From: Iamia majanohamensis
GTDB taxonomy: Bacteria; Actinomycetota; Acidimicrobiia; Acidimicrobiales; Iamiaceae
DNA: 64,000 bases
Reading direction: 5' to 3'
Assembly (NCBI RefSeq): GCF_028532485.1
Contig: NZ_CP116942.1
Span: 868,001-932,000, forward strand
The position numbers and the translations under genes were made by a program. Shown in pieces: positions 16,103 to 24,850 of the stretch. Below the pieces are notes generated by a model. It did not search any database, was not told the origin of the DNA, and was given only the letters and a program-made list of their open reading frames with translations. Positions within the stretch are counted from its first letter, which is position 1. The number at the start of each line of letters is the position of its first letter.

Positions 16103-16984
16103 TTGCCTGACGAGGACACCTCCCCCGCCCCCTGGGGCCGCCCCGGCCGCGCCGGGCGGCGCGGGGAGGGAGAGCCGTCCCCGCCCCCTGCGCCGCCCGA
16201 CCCCGACGCCACCGCACCGGTCCCCCCGCCGGCCCCGCCCCTGGGCGGGGCCGGCGACGGTGACGTGGCGGGTGCCGGCCCCGCGACGCCCGGCGCCGCC
16301 GGTGCGCAGGGCCCGCCCGCCACCCCGTCGCCGCCGCCCACCGAGGTCGGCCCGCCCCCCACCCCGTCGCCGCCGCCCACCGAGGCCGGCCCGCCCGTCG
16401 CGGCGCCCCCCGGGGGTGCGGGCCCGGTCGTGGCCTCGTCGAGCCAGCCCGGTGGGATGTCCCGCGGCGCCCTGGTGGCGCTGGCCGCGGTGGTCGTGGT
16501 CGCCCTCGTCGCCACCGGGGTGGGCGTGTTCCTCGTGACCCAGGGCGACGACGGCGGCCCCGACGACGCCGCGAGCGACCGGACCACCACCACCTCTGGG
16601 GCCCCCTCCTCCTCGACGTCGGCTCCCACGTCGGGTGGCTCCGACCCGGTCCCCGTGCCCTCGGTGCCGTCGACCGACGGGAGCGACCCGACGTCCCCGC
16701 TGCCCGACCTGCCCTTCCCCGGCGGGCTCGGCGACCCGCTGCCCGAGGGCTTCCCCACGCCGGAGGGGGCCCGGCCGGGCGACATCGGCCTCGAGGTCGA
16801 CCAGTCCGCGGCCGACGTCCTCGCCTTCTACCGTTCGTCGCTCCCTGCGGCCGGCTACACCGTGGCCGACAGCGAGGACGCCTCGACCGGGGCGTCGCTC
16901 ACCGTCATCGGCAACGGCGTCGACGGCCAGCTGGTGGTCACCGACGTGATCGCCCCCACCCGCATCGTCTGGCTCGCCGGCTGA
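16103..16984 (+). CDS. Second one-TM surface protein with Pro-rich tail, 293 aa
   Basis: The first in-frame start after a stop is TTG 16103. The cytoplasmic tail is Pro/Ala-rich with a tandem PPATPSPPPTE-type repeat (about 16,318-16,390). A TM helix (about 122-145) and a Ser/Thr/Pro-rich stalk follow. The C-terminal domain (about 215-293) has DVLAFYRSSLPAAGYTV, an alpha/beta segment seen in small secreted domains. The SDRTTT segment after the TM helix is shared with the upstream protein, so the two arose by duplication or domain swapping. Function is unknown. Confidence 0.55.
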   Translation: MPDEDTSPAPWGRPGRAGRRGEGEPSPPPAPPDPDATAPVPPPAPPLGGAGDGDVAGAGPATPGAAGAQGPPATPSPPPTEVGPPPTPSPPPTEAGPPVAAPPGGAGPVVASSSQPGGMSRGALVALAAVVVVALVATGVGVFLVTQGDDGGPDDAASDRTTTTSGAPSSSTSAPTSGGSDPVPVPSVPSTDGSDPTSPLPDLPFPGGLGDPLPEGFPTPEGARPGDIGLEVDQSAADVLAFYRSSLPAAGYTVADSEDASTGASLTVIGNGVDGQLVVTDVIAPTRIVWLAG

Positions 16985-16998
16985 GCGCCCCCCAACGT

Positions 16999-17047
16999 GA
17001 GCTTTGAGCGGTTGAGCGCCACATGCGGCGTGAACCGCTCAAAGCTC
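16999..17047. repeat. 15-bp perfect inverted repeat, 19-base loop
   Basis: GAGCTTTGAGCGGTT (16999-17013) and its exact complement (17033-17047) enclose a loop that itself contains CGCC/GGCG arms. It lies 15 bases after the preceding stop codon and before the tRNA promoter, so it could be a terminator without a T-run. It could also be a REP-like element. Confidence 0.65.
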
Positions 17048-17090
17048 CGGTGCGGCGACTGTCGCGGGTGGGGGGAGCGACCGCGAGCGG

Positions 17091-17120
17091 TTGGCGCGAT
17101 GGTCGGTCCCTCGGTACAGT
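17091..17120 (+). promoter_or_regulatory. Promoter of the initiator tRNA
   Basis: TTGGCG (17091-17096), an 18-base spacer and TACAGT (17115-17120) stand 11 bases before the mature tRNA 5' end. They match the housekeeping pattern TTGNNN/TANNNT. Confidence 0.55.
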
Positions 17121-17131
17121 CTCCAGTCCGC

Positions 17132-17208
<77 letters not shown>

Positions 17209-17223
17209 ACGAAACAGCAGGTC

Positions 17224-17258
17224 AACGGCCCTTTCCGAGAGACTCGGAGAGGGCCGTT
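17224..17258 (+). terminator. Intrinsic terminator after the tRNA
   Basis: AACGGCCCT pairs with AGGGCCGTT, with an inner TCCGA/TCGGA extension. A short T-run (TTTT) lies about ten bases later. The position directly after the tRNA supports a terminator. Confidence 0.65.
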
Positions 17259-17294
17259 CCTCCGTTTTCGGCCATTCTTCTACCGGGTTTTCTA

Positions 17295-18689
17295 GGCTCA
17301 ACTGACGCTCTCGGGGGTCGCTGAGCGCTGATCGTGGGGGGCTGGTCCGCGAGCGCACGCCGCCCTCTCCCTACGTTGCCTGGCTGTCTAGGACAGTCAA
17401 CGTGGAAGGGACGGCGTGCGCGTCAGCAAGGTACTCAAGGCGATCTGTGGGTTCTCCCGTGAGGTCGTGGTCATCGGCGTCGGGGTCATCTCCGGGCCCC
17501 GTCCGGTGCTGGAGATCCATGTCCGCTCGAAGCTGCGGCGTCGGGGCCGGTGCGGGCGTTGCGGCCAGCTGGGGTCGTGGTTCGACAACGGGGGCGGGGC
17601 CCGCCGGTGGCGCCATGTTGATGCCGGGTTCGCGACCGTGGAGCTGGTGGCCGTGGGCCGCCGGGTCGACTGCACCGGGTGCGGGCCGACCGTCGCCGCG
17701 GTGCCGTGGGCCCGTCACGACTCGGCGTTCACCCGGGCGTTCGAGGACCTGGTGGTCCACGACGCCATCGTCGGCAACAAGGCGGCCGCTGCGGTCCGCT
17801 ACGGCATCAGCTGGCGGGCGGTCAACAACGCCTGTGTCCGCCTGGCCACCGAGGCGCTGGATCGGGTCGACCTCCTCGACGGAGTCACCGCGATCGCCAT
17901 CGACGAGGTCAAGTACAAGAAGGGCCAGCGGTACCTGACCGTCGTCTGCGACCACGCCACCGGCAAGGTGATCTGGGCGGCCAAAGGCCGCTCCCGGGCC
18001 ACGGTCGGCCAGTTCTTCGATGCCCTCGGCGACCGCGCTGATGGCCTGGAGTTCGTGACCGCCGATGGGGCCGCCTGGATCCGTGACGTCGTGGCCGTCC
18101 GAGCCCCGAACGCCATCGTCTGCCTGGACACCTTCCACGTCATCGGCTGGGCCATCGACGCCCTCGACGTGGTCCGCCGCCAGGAATGGAACCGTCTCCG
18201 CCAGGCCGGAGCCGCCGGGGCCGCCAAGGAGTTCAAGGGGCTGCGGTTCCTGCTCCGCCGGAACTGGGAGAACCTCGCGCCCGGTCAACGCGCAGTGATC
18301 GATCGCCTCGCTCGAGCCAACCGGCGCACCTTCCGGGCTCACCAGCTCAAGGAGGAGCTGCGTGACATCTTCGCCCTGCCACCCACCGCCGCCCGCTGGG
18401 CGCTCGACCAGTGGCTGGCCTGGGCGTCACGATCGAAGCTCGCCCCCTTCGTCCGCCTCGCGAGGACGATCCGGACCTACCGGCCCTCCATCGAAGCCAC
18501 CCTCGAATGGCGGCTCACCAACGGCATCGCCGAGTCCAACAACGCCAGCATCGGCCGCATCCGCACCAACGCCCGCGGCTTCCACGACCCCCACGCCTTC
18601 ATCACCATGATCATGCTCGACCGCGCCGGCCTCAACCCCCAGCTCCCCTGGGATCACGCCGCATGACCCCCGACACCGTCAGTTGTCCC
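17295..18689 (+). mobile_element. Complete ISL3-family insertion sequence, 1,395 bp
   Basis: The element is bounded by imperfect terminal inverted repeats (17295-17319 and 18665-18689, 21 of 25 matching, core CAACTGACG and TCGGGGGTC). It is flanked on both sides by the 8-base direct repeat GTTTTCTA (17287-17294 and 18690-18697), the target duplication length usual for ISL3. It carries one transposase gene. Intact ends and an exact target duplication point to a fairly recent insertion. Confidence 0.88.
17416..18666 (+). CDS. ISL3-family transposase, 416 aa
   Basis: The N-terminus has a zinc ribbon (CGRCG and later CTGCG) and a helix-turn-helix (NKAAAAVRYGISWRAVNNA) that bind the IS ends. The DDE catalytic core follows: Asp163 (AIDEVKYKKG), Asp238 (CLDTFHVIGW) and Glu373 (NGIAESNNASIGRIR). 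The length is normal for ISL3 and the frame is intact, so the IS may still be active. GTG 17416 has AAGGGA upstream. The gene ends just before the right inverted repeat. Confidence 0.92.
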   Translation: MRVSKVLKAICGFSREVVVIGVGVISGPRPVLEIHVRSKLRRRGRCGRCGQLGSWFDNGGGARRWRHVDAGFATVELVAVGRRVDCTGCGPTVAAVPWARHDSAFTRAFEDLVVHDAIVGNKAAAAVRYGISWRAVNNACVRLATEALDRVDLLDGVTAIAIDEVKYKKGQRYLTVVCDHATGKVIWAAKGRSRATVGQFFDALGDRADGLEFVTADGAAWIRDVVAVRAPNAIVCLDTFHVIGWAIDALDVVRRQEWNRLRQAGAAGAAKEFKGLRFLLRRNWENLAPGQRAVIDRLARANRRTFRAHQLKEELRDIFALPPTAARWALDQWLAWASRSKLAPFVRLARTIRTYRPSIEATLEWRLTNGIAESNNASIGRIRTNARGFHDPHAFITMIMLDRAGLNPQLPWDHAA

Positions 18690-18850
18690 GTTTTCTACCG
18701 GGTCGCCTGAAACAGCCGACAACGGCTCGCCACAGGGCCGGTCGGGCGGGCATGAGGGGCTTGATCGGGCGCGCTCCCGAGGTGACCTTCGGGTTCGGGG
18801 GATCCGGCGGTGAAATGCCTCCTCGAACGGCCCGACAGGCCCAGCGCCCT

Positions 18851-20074
18851 TCACCAGTCCATGTTGGAGGCCTGGTCGATCATGAAGCTGCGCCGGTCCA
18901 TGTACTTCTCCAGCTCGCCTGCGGCCGCCGCGGCGCGAAGTGCCCGGCGGCTGTCGCTGTCGAACCACATGGGAAGCGTGGACTCTCCGTACGTGAACGC
19001 GTCCGCCAGCGGCCCCAGGCGCATCCAGGCGAGAACCTCATCCACCGCTTTCCATCCGTCGGCGCTTCCGCCGAAGAAGTTGTACTCGGCGAAGGGGAAG
19101 ACCGACTGCGGCAGCTCGGGCTCGAAGGTGTAGGTGGGGCGCTGCGAGGTGGAGGTGACGCCCGTTGGCACGGCGCCGTACCCCATGAGGTGGACGTGGA
19201 CGTTGGCGACGTTGCGGTCCACCCCTCCGTGGGCGGACGGATTGCGGTTCTCGTCCGCGAGCAGCCGCAGCGTGTCGTAGATGAGCTTGTCGTCCTTCTC
19301 GTCGAGGCCGACCACTCGCTTGAACTTCTCACCCCAGCTCATCCGCAGGAACTCCCCGAACGGCTCGTGCAACGGGTCGCACTCAGTGAACGCCAACCCG
19401 ATCACGAGGAGGTGTTCGACGAGGCTGAAGAAGGCGAAGAGGGCACCGACCGCCTCGAACTCAGCGTCGCGGGCGACGGCGGCGCCAGCGAAGTGTGTCG
19501 AACCTGCCCCGTCGCCATGGGCCTTGTGCACGGGCTTGGTGACGGCCGCTCTCGCTGCCGTGTCCTCGGAGAGCGAGCGCAGGTGCGCGTACATGTCGTG
19601 GAAGTACCCGAACTTGTTGGGGACCGTGAAGGCGCCCTGCGTGACCGCCTCGGCGATGAGAGGTTCGATGAGGTCGCGAGTCACCACGGGGATCGCCTTG
19701 CCCATGCGCCGCATGCAGTCGCTGACGATGTCGGTGGCCGTCTCTTCGGTCTCGACCCCGTAGACGGTCGCTGAGACGCCGAACTTCGTGAAGGCGAACC
19801 AGAGCAGGGTGCCGTCCATCTCCAGCGGCGCGGCCCATGCCTGCTTCTCGCCGCGCCCGACGTCGTGGCCGCCGATCACGTCGACGATGAAGAAGCGGAT
19901 TGCCCACGGATCCAGCGGTCGGCCCCACGGAACCTTCGCTTGGAACGCAGTGGTTCCAGGTGACGGGCGCGCCTTCGATGGAGCGGAGAACCCGCGCAAG
20001 CACCGGGCGACGCGGTCACGGACCTCCTGCGCTTGTGCGAGAAGGCGTGGTCCGGTGAGATCGCCTGGGTCCAT
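18851..20074 (-). CDS. Large HEPN-like protein, 407 aa
   Basis: No full-length family was recognised. The segment ADENRNPSAHGG holds an RX4H motif (RNPSAH, about residue 280) after a helical stretch (FSLVEHLLVIGLAF). This is the arrangement of the HEPN nuclease site, common in RNases of defence and toxin systems. The N-terminal half is alpha/beta with no clear motif. ATG 20074 is preferred over GTG 20089. It is the last of five leftward genes in a defence-flavoured strip. A stand-alone HEPN RNase effector is possible. Chance occurrence of the short motif is the main caution. Confidence 0.45.
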   Translation of the reverse strand: MDPGDLTGPRLLAQAQEVRDRVARCLRGFSAPSKARPSPGTTAFQAKVPWGRPLDPWAIRFFIVDVIGGHDVGRGEKQAWAAPLEMDGTLLWFAFTKFGVSATVYGVETEETATDIVSDCMRRMGKAIPVVTRDLIEPLIAEAVTQGAFTVPNKFGYFHDMYAHLRSLSEDTAARAAVTKPVHKAHGDGAGSTHFAGAAVARDAEFEAVGALFAFFSLVEHLLVIGLAFTECDPLHEPFGEFLRMSWGEKFKRVVGLDEKDDKLIYDTLRLLADENRNPSAHGGVDRNVANVHVHLMGYGAVPTGVTSTSQRPTYTFEPELPQSVFPFAEYNFFGGSADGWKAVDEVLAWMRLGPLADAFTYGESTLPMWFDSDSRRALRAAAAAGELEKYMDRRSFMIDQASNMDW

Positions 20075-20218
20075 ACCCCACTGTCCCACGCATCTGATTC
20101 ACTTGACGGCGTCGTTTCTGACACCCGCCACTGAGGTGACCTCGGGTCCTGTGGGTCTGTAAGCCCACCCAGTACGGGTGTGCGAGTGAGCTGATGGGAC
20201 TGGCGTGCGTCCGCTCGT

Positions 20219-21469
20219 CTACTGCTCGTCGTCTGTGATGCGGATCAGCTGCAATGTCGAGATCCCACCTTGGTTCACGCAGTCCAGCGCGAGGTCGTGA
20301 ACCTGATCGAGAAACTGACCGTCATCGACGTCGGCCCGAACGGTGGTGGCTACTCGGGTGTAGAGCGGGAGCGGGATGGAGTTGCCATCGAAGGCGAAGC
20401 CGTGCTGGTCGACGGTCTGGATGAGCAGCGGTTCGGCACCGGACCACTCAACTCCGACGACCACCTCGTACTCGGTCAGTGCCTGCCTCCGACCAACAGC
20501 TCGGATAAGCCCCATCAGATCGGCGACGGCGCACTCGATCGCTGCCGACCGCACCTGGGACCCAGCCAAGAACGTGTCCGCCCCACTTCGATGTGCGCCG
20601 ATCGCGGCGGCGATCGAGACGGACCCGTCGTGGTGAACGCTGGCCCACGCCTCCTTCCATCGTGCGGTGTCGGTCGTCGCGGTGTTCGGAGCGACCCAGC
20701 GGCGTAGCCCGGGCCTCGGGTTGAGCCGATCGACCGTCTCGAGGGGATGGATCCCATGTCGACCTGCGTAGCTGAGCGCTCGACGGCCCGCCGTCTCGAA
20801 AGTGTCCTTTGCCTCCTCGCGGGTGGGCCTGCCCGCTGGAGTGGCCGGGAGACGCGGATGGCCGACAGCGATGAACCAGGCCCGCGACTCGATGTCTCGC
20901 CCGCGTACCGCCTCGGCGTAGAGGTGATCGAGGGCTTCGGTGGCGTGACGACGCTCGTCGAATCGAGCGCGGTACATCGCCTCGATCTGGCGTTCGCGCA
21001 TCCAGACGGTGTCGGCGTCGTTGCGGACCGGAGCGCCGAACAGCTCGCCCCGGTAGATGAGGTGTGGGCCGTCGACGCTGCCAGGAACCACGACAGCGAC
21101 GACCCGGGAACCCGGTGCCCCGAGTCGATGAACATGCAGGCCGAAGATCGGGGGACTGATCGCGGTGACGGCGGCGCTGCGGAGCGCGCGTTCGTGGCCC
21201 TCATCGAGGTCGCCGACGTCCGTGCGCCCGGTTGCCGCCTTCTGATCCTCGGCAACCCCGTAGACGATCATCCCGCCCCCGCTGTTGGCCATCGCGGCGA
21301 TGTCCTTGGGGTAGTCCGTCTGAGAAAGCCCCTTCGCCGGAGGGAGCGCAGACTTCCAGTCGAGATCGTCGGTCTCGGAGATCCCTTGCTCGATGGCCAG
21401 ATCGATCATCTCGTCAGTCAGCGGAGCTGGCTCCACGCCGAGCAGTCGATGCAGAGCGGTGAAGCTCAC
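20219..21469 (-). CDS. Schlafen/AlbA_2-domain protein, 416 aa
   Basis: Residues about 32-150 match the AlbA_2 (Schlafen-like) domain: DLDWKSALPP, then DIAAMANSGGGMIVYGVAED, then VVAVVVPGS and the VRNDADTVWM end. In eukaryotic Schlafens this fold carries RNase activity; in bacteria it occurs in putative defence proteins and regulators. The remaining 250 residues have no recognised domain. GTG 21469 is the start. It stands in the leftward cluster with PIN and Mrr-like genes, which supports a defence or nucleic-acid role. Confidence 0.65.
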   Translation of the reverse strand: MSFTALHRLLGVEPAPLTDEMIDLAIEQGISETDDLDWKSALPPAKGLSQTDYPKDIAAMANSGGGMIVYGVAEDQKAATGRTDVGDLDEGHERALRSAAVTAISPPIFGLHVHRLGAPGSRVVAVVVPGSVDGPHLIYRGELFGAPVRNDADTVWMRERQIEAMYRARFDERRHATEALDHLYAEAVRGRDIESRAWFIAVGHPRLPATPAGRPTREEAKDTFETAGRRALSYAGRHGIHPLETVDRLNPRPGLRRWVAPNTATTDTARWKEAWASVHHDGSVSIAAAIGAHRSGADTFLAGSQVRSAAIECAVADLMGLIRAVGRRQALTEYEVVVGVEWSGAEPLLIQTVDQHGFAFDGNSIPLPLYTRVATTVRADVDDGQFLDQVHDLALDCVNQGGISTLQLIRITDDEQ

Positions 21470-21509
21470 GGTCGGTCCGAGAAGGCGGTGCTCGAGGCGG
21501 CCGATTGCT

Positions 21510-22145
21510 TCACGCCGCCGTGGTGTCCGTGCTCAGGCGGAGGCCGCGGACGAACAGACCGGGCGCGCGTACATCCTGGACACCTGGGGTGTAGGGCTCG
21601 ACGATGGCGCCTGCACAGAGCGGCTCGGGCTCACCGCCAGCCAGTTCCTCCCAGCCAGCAGTGATCCACACCCGACGCCCACTCGACAGCCGCATCGGCT
21701 CGTCCAGCAAGGGTTCGACTGGGAGATCCACCCCGGGCTCGGTCATCCAGATCTTTGCCAAAGTCAGCAGGTCCCATCGGTCCTCAACGACGATGCGGTG
21801 CTGGTCCTTCGGATCGGCAGGACGATGGAGCATCGCTCCGCGGGTCACCGCGATCGCGAACGCGAGGCGGACCCCGTTGACGAACGGCGTGGGTTCCCAA
21901 ACCCATGGCGCGCGGTCGTGGTGCTTCGGCAGGGTCGGAGCACGTCCGGACCGGACGTGGTTCTTGTCCATGGCCCATCTCCAGGCAACGTCACCGTGGA
22001 GCGACCCCTTCCACACCTGGCCGAAACTGGACGCGGTGACGTAGGTGTCCTCGTTGTTGGTCCAGACCCGCCACCCGCCGCTCCGAAGCCCCGCGTTGGG
22101 GCCTTCGGTGATCTCGAACGCGAAGCGAACCCGGTGCCGGGACAT
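21510..22145 (-). CDS. Hypothetical protein, 211 aa
   Basis: No family was recognised. The sequence is rich in Trp and in beta-strand stretches (GGWRVWTNNEDTYVTASS, VWEPTPFVNGVRLAFAIAV) and has no signal peptide. Its codon use is somewhat less GC-extreme than the host genes. It stands between the AlbA_2 gene and the PIN gene on the same strand and may belong to the same strip of accessory genes. Start ATG 22145. Confidence 0.5.
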   Translation of the reverse strand: MSRHRVRFAFEITEGPNAGLRSGGWRVWTNNEDTYVTASSFGQVWKGSLHGDVAWRWAMDKNHVRSGRAPTLPKHHDRAPWVWEPTPFVNGVRLAFAIAVTRGAMLHRPADPKDQHRIVVEDRWDLLTLAKIWMTEPGVDLPVEPLLDEPMRLSSGRRVWITAGWEELAGGEPEPLCAGAIVEPYTPGVQDVRAPGLFVRGLRLSTDTTAA

Positions 22146-22206
22146 GGGACGAGGTTATGGTCCATGGTCGACACGGCGACGCATCACTTGGCCTCGGCAG
22201 ACGGCA

Positions 22207-22788
22207 TCACGTGTACTCCGATCCTGGGATCCACCAGCACTCGTTGGCGAGAGGCGAGGTGGAGTGCGGCGCGATAGGTGGACGCTCCCCTTCGGCGATC
22301 TGTAGTGCCTGCTCGGCTTCGGCCGAACTTGAGATGACGAGGTGGTCCGGCAGCCCTCCTCTCTGCGCAGCGCGCCGGAGGCGGTCGTCGTCAGTGATGA
22401 AGCGGCGGATCCACGGTCGGATTGACGCATGCGCGAGGTGTGCTGCGTCGGCTTCCTTTGCCCCGGCCGACTGGTAGCGAGCGGTCTCTGCTTCGATGAT
22501 CTCTAGCGGGAAGCGGTCGGCAGTGCGATCGACCTCGGGGAACATCACGTCGAGCCATCGGAGCGACTCCGCCTTGCGCAGCTCGAGGCGTGCGTCGCCG
22601 GATGTCGCGAGATACCACCGACTCCACCGTGCCGGCGACCCGTAGAGGAAGATGCGAGCGGCGGATAGGCGCTGCTGATCGGCTCGGTCAAGAGGCGGGG
22701 GTGGGGGCCGCCAGCGCCCATCCAGGGCCTCCGTCAACGAGATGATGATGTTCGTATCGAGGTAGGCCCAGGCGTCGATGCTCACCAT
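22207..22788 (-). CDS. PIN-domain-like ribonuclease, 193 aa
   Basis: AYLDTNIIISL near the N-terminus is the first acidic motif of the PIN fold. AKEADAAHLAHA gives the middle acidic residues, and FITDDDRLRRAA gives the last. PIN proteins are metal-dependent RNases, often the toxin of VapBC pairs. No small antitoxin gene adjoins it, so it is either an orphan or part of a multi-gene defence unit. The order of motifs fits well; overall length is longer than a typical VapC (about 130 aa). Confidence 0.6.
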   Translation of the reverse strand: MVSIDAWAYLDTNIIISLTEALDGRWRPPPPPLDRADQQRLSAARIFLYGSPARWSRWYLATSGDARLELRKAESLRWLDVMFPEVDRTADRFPLEIIEAETARYQSAGAKEADAAHLAHASIRPWIRRFITDDDRLRRAAQRGGLPDHLVISSSAEAEQALQIAEGERPPIAPHSTSPLANECWWIPGSEYT

Positions 22789-22824
22789 CGTCAGCCGGTC
22801 CTGCTGATGTTCGGTGGCGTCGCG

Positions 22825-24567
22825 TCAGTCGTCAAAGGCGGCGACCCCGTCTGGCTCGATGCGAATCTCGAATGTGTCGTTCGTCCCGGGTTCGAAATGA
22901 GCTTCGCCGTGTTCTCGGTCGAGGGTCACGAGCCGAGCAACCTTCATGACGCTCCGTCGGTGGCCAAGGTCGATGGCTGTTCCGGCGATGTCGACGGTGA
23001 TGTCTTCGACGGTCTCGAGCCGATGTTGCCCTTCTGCGAGCGCGGGTGGCGGCTCGACGTCGGGGTCGAACGTGATCTTGCAGTTGTTCCAGGTGCCCGT
23101 GATGGTGTCGCCGCGCAGCAGTCGAGCTGCGTCCAGCCAAGGCCTCACCTGGTCGTTGGTCGTCTCGGTCAGGTCAGGAACTCGGATCGGTGTCACGGTG
23201 TGGCGCTGGATCTCCGCGAGTGCTTCGCAGATCCTTGTGATCCGGGCCGTGATGACTCCGCCAGGGAGGGCATCGGGGATCGGCATCGGCTGGGCCGACA
23301 GCGGCGGGCCGTGATGAAGGGAGAGGAGCAGTTGATTGCCAGGAACGAAGGCGCCGAGCACGCCAAGCCCTGGCAGCGTCGCCGCGGGTATGGCACCGGT
23401 GAGGTCGCGCGAGCGAAGACTGAAGGCCATCGAATCACCGTCCGCCCGCAACTTGAGGCCCAGGTCGAACACCCCCGCCTCCTCTACGCCTTGGACAGCC
23501 AGGCCGCGCCCCTCAAGTCCGGTCGTCGCGGCATCCATGTGGACCACGGTCTCGGCGATCGCCTGCCCGCTTGGATCCATGACGGCAACATGCAGGTCGA
23601 ACGGTCTGGCGGTGTCCAGGCGCGCGGGGCCGAGCCTGACGACTGCGTCTTCCCCCGTCGCCCCAAGACCTCCAGGCATGTCGATCGAGAACTGGCGGAC
23701 CGGCAGCTCGTCGACCGGGATGCCGTACGCGACGAAGTCCTCCCAGGCTTGCCACTCGCGGGAACCTGGTTCGAAGTCGGGGATGAAACGACCGGGAACC
23801 GGTCGCTCAAGGGTCGCCTCGTCGAACCGGGCATAGACCCGGAAAGTGATGGCCCGTGTGCCGTCCACTCGGGTGGCTGCTCCCACCAGACCCGGGCGTG
23901 GCAACACCCGTGGTGGGGGGCTTCCGGGCTCGATGGTGTCGACGGAGAAGTCGAAGTAGAAGTGCGGGTCGAACCGGTTGAGCGCCTCGTGGAGCTTCTC
24001 AAGGCTCGGGATCGCAGCAGTGGGCGCCGTTGGGTCGCCGCCGGACGCCAGGCCTGTCATCACCATGAAGTCAGCGATCGTCTCCCTCAGGCGCTCTTTG
24101 CCATCGAGCAGGTAGTAGTCGATGACGCTCGGGTTGTCCGCTGCCAAGCGGTCGCAGAAGTCCAGCCCTTTCCAGCTACAGGGGAATCCGGCACCCGCGG
24201 TGAGCTCCGCGAGCCACCGCTCGTCAGAGGGCGTGGGGTTCAGCGGCCGAAGCAGGAACCACTCCTTGACCGCGATCTCCCCTGTGTCGATGCGCTGCTG
24301 AAGCGCTCGCCACGACTTCGTGATCTGCCGTTCGTGGGATGAGGTCCTCGATTCCGTGAAGGACTTCACCTGGTAGACGACCCAGCCATCAGGTTCGGGG
24401 ATGTAGATGTCGACCCCGCCATTCCCGCGGCCGGGACGAACTCGCTGCGCACGCGGATTCTCCCTACACAGCGCTATCCCGATGACCGCCTCGACCTCCT
24501 CCGGGGTTCGCCTCGTCCACTCCACCCGTGCCACCGTGGTCTCCCAGCTGAGGATGTCTCTCGACAC
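22825..24567 (-). CDS. Mrr-like restriction endonuclease domain protein, 580 aa
   Basis: Residues about 20-75 hold RVRPGRGNGGVDIYI followed by WVVYQVKSF, the D...QxK core of the PD-(D/E)XK/Mrr-cat nuclease fold, which in this family often cleaves modified or foreign DNA. The remaining 480 residues are mixed alpha/beta with no named domain and could sense a phage product. GTG 24567 is the start; it is divergent from the ICE integrase. Neighbouring HEPN, AlbA_2 and PIN genes make a defence function plausible. Confidence 0.6.
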   Translation of the reverse strand: MSRDILSWETTVARVEWTRRTPEEVEAVIGIALCRENPRAQRVRPGRGNGGVDIYIPEPDGWVVYQVKSFTESRTSSHERQITKSWRALQQRIDTGEIAVKEWFLLRPLNPTPSDERWLAELTAGAGFPCSWKGLDFCDRLAADNPSVIDYYLLDGKERLRETIADFMVMTGLASGGDPTAPTAAIPSLEKLHEALNRFDPHFYFDFSVDTIEPGSPPPRVLPRPGLVGAATRVDGTRAITFRVYARFDEATLERPVPGRFIPDFEPGSREWQAWEDFVAYGIPVDELPVRQFSIDMPGGLGATGEDAVVRLGPARLDTARPFDLHVAVMDPSGQAIAETVVHMDAATTGLEGRGLAVQGVEEAGVFDLGLKLRADGDSMAFSLRSRDLTGAIPAATLPGLGVLGAFVPGNQLLLSLHHGPPLSAQPMPIPDALPGGVITARITRICEALAEIQRHTVTPIRVPDLTETTNDQVRPWLDAARLLRGDTITGTWNNCKITFDPDVEPPPALAEGQHRLETVEDITVDIAGTAIDLGHRRSVMKVARLVTLDREHGEAHFEPGTNDTFEIRIEPDGVAAFDD

Positions 24568-24718
24568 GTGACTCTACCGACGTCGCCGCCGGCAGCCGGA
24601 GGGCTGCCACCCGCGCTCGGGGGATCGTGGGGGCCCGTCAACGTCGAGGTGAGATCGCTCACCTTCTCCGAGCAGGTGCCGGCGGCATGCGCCGATCTTC
24701 CCAGGACGGTCGCCCCGG

Positions 24719-24748
24719 TCGACCTTCGGGTTTCGACGGGGTTAGAGT
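24719..24748 (+). promoter_or_regulatory. Candidate integrase promoter
   Basis: TCGACC (24719-24724), an 18-base spacer and TAGAGT (24743-24748) lie about 100 bases upstream of the integrase ATG, within the 283-base divergent gap. The rest of that gap shows no gene. This is a consensus-based guess. Confidence 0.35.
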
Positions 24749-24850
24749 GGTCGTTGCAGCGCCGACTCGCCCCGTTGACGCCCCGGGGTCCGGCCCTCGT
24801 AGCTGCTTCGGCGTCCCTTCTGAACCTGTGATTCAAAGGGACACCGCACC

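Noticed and set aside
16318-16390. CRISPR-like short tandem repeat
   Set aside because: The repeats are adjacent, have no spacers and encode a Pro-rich protein repeat. No CRISPR array or cas gene was found in the window.
24568-24850. Copy of the shared ICE promoter before the integrase
   Set aside because: No GCCTAC with the right spacing was found; the integrase seems to use a different, TANNNT-type promoter.
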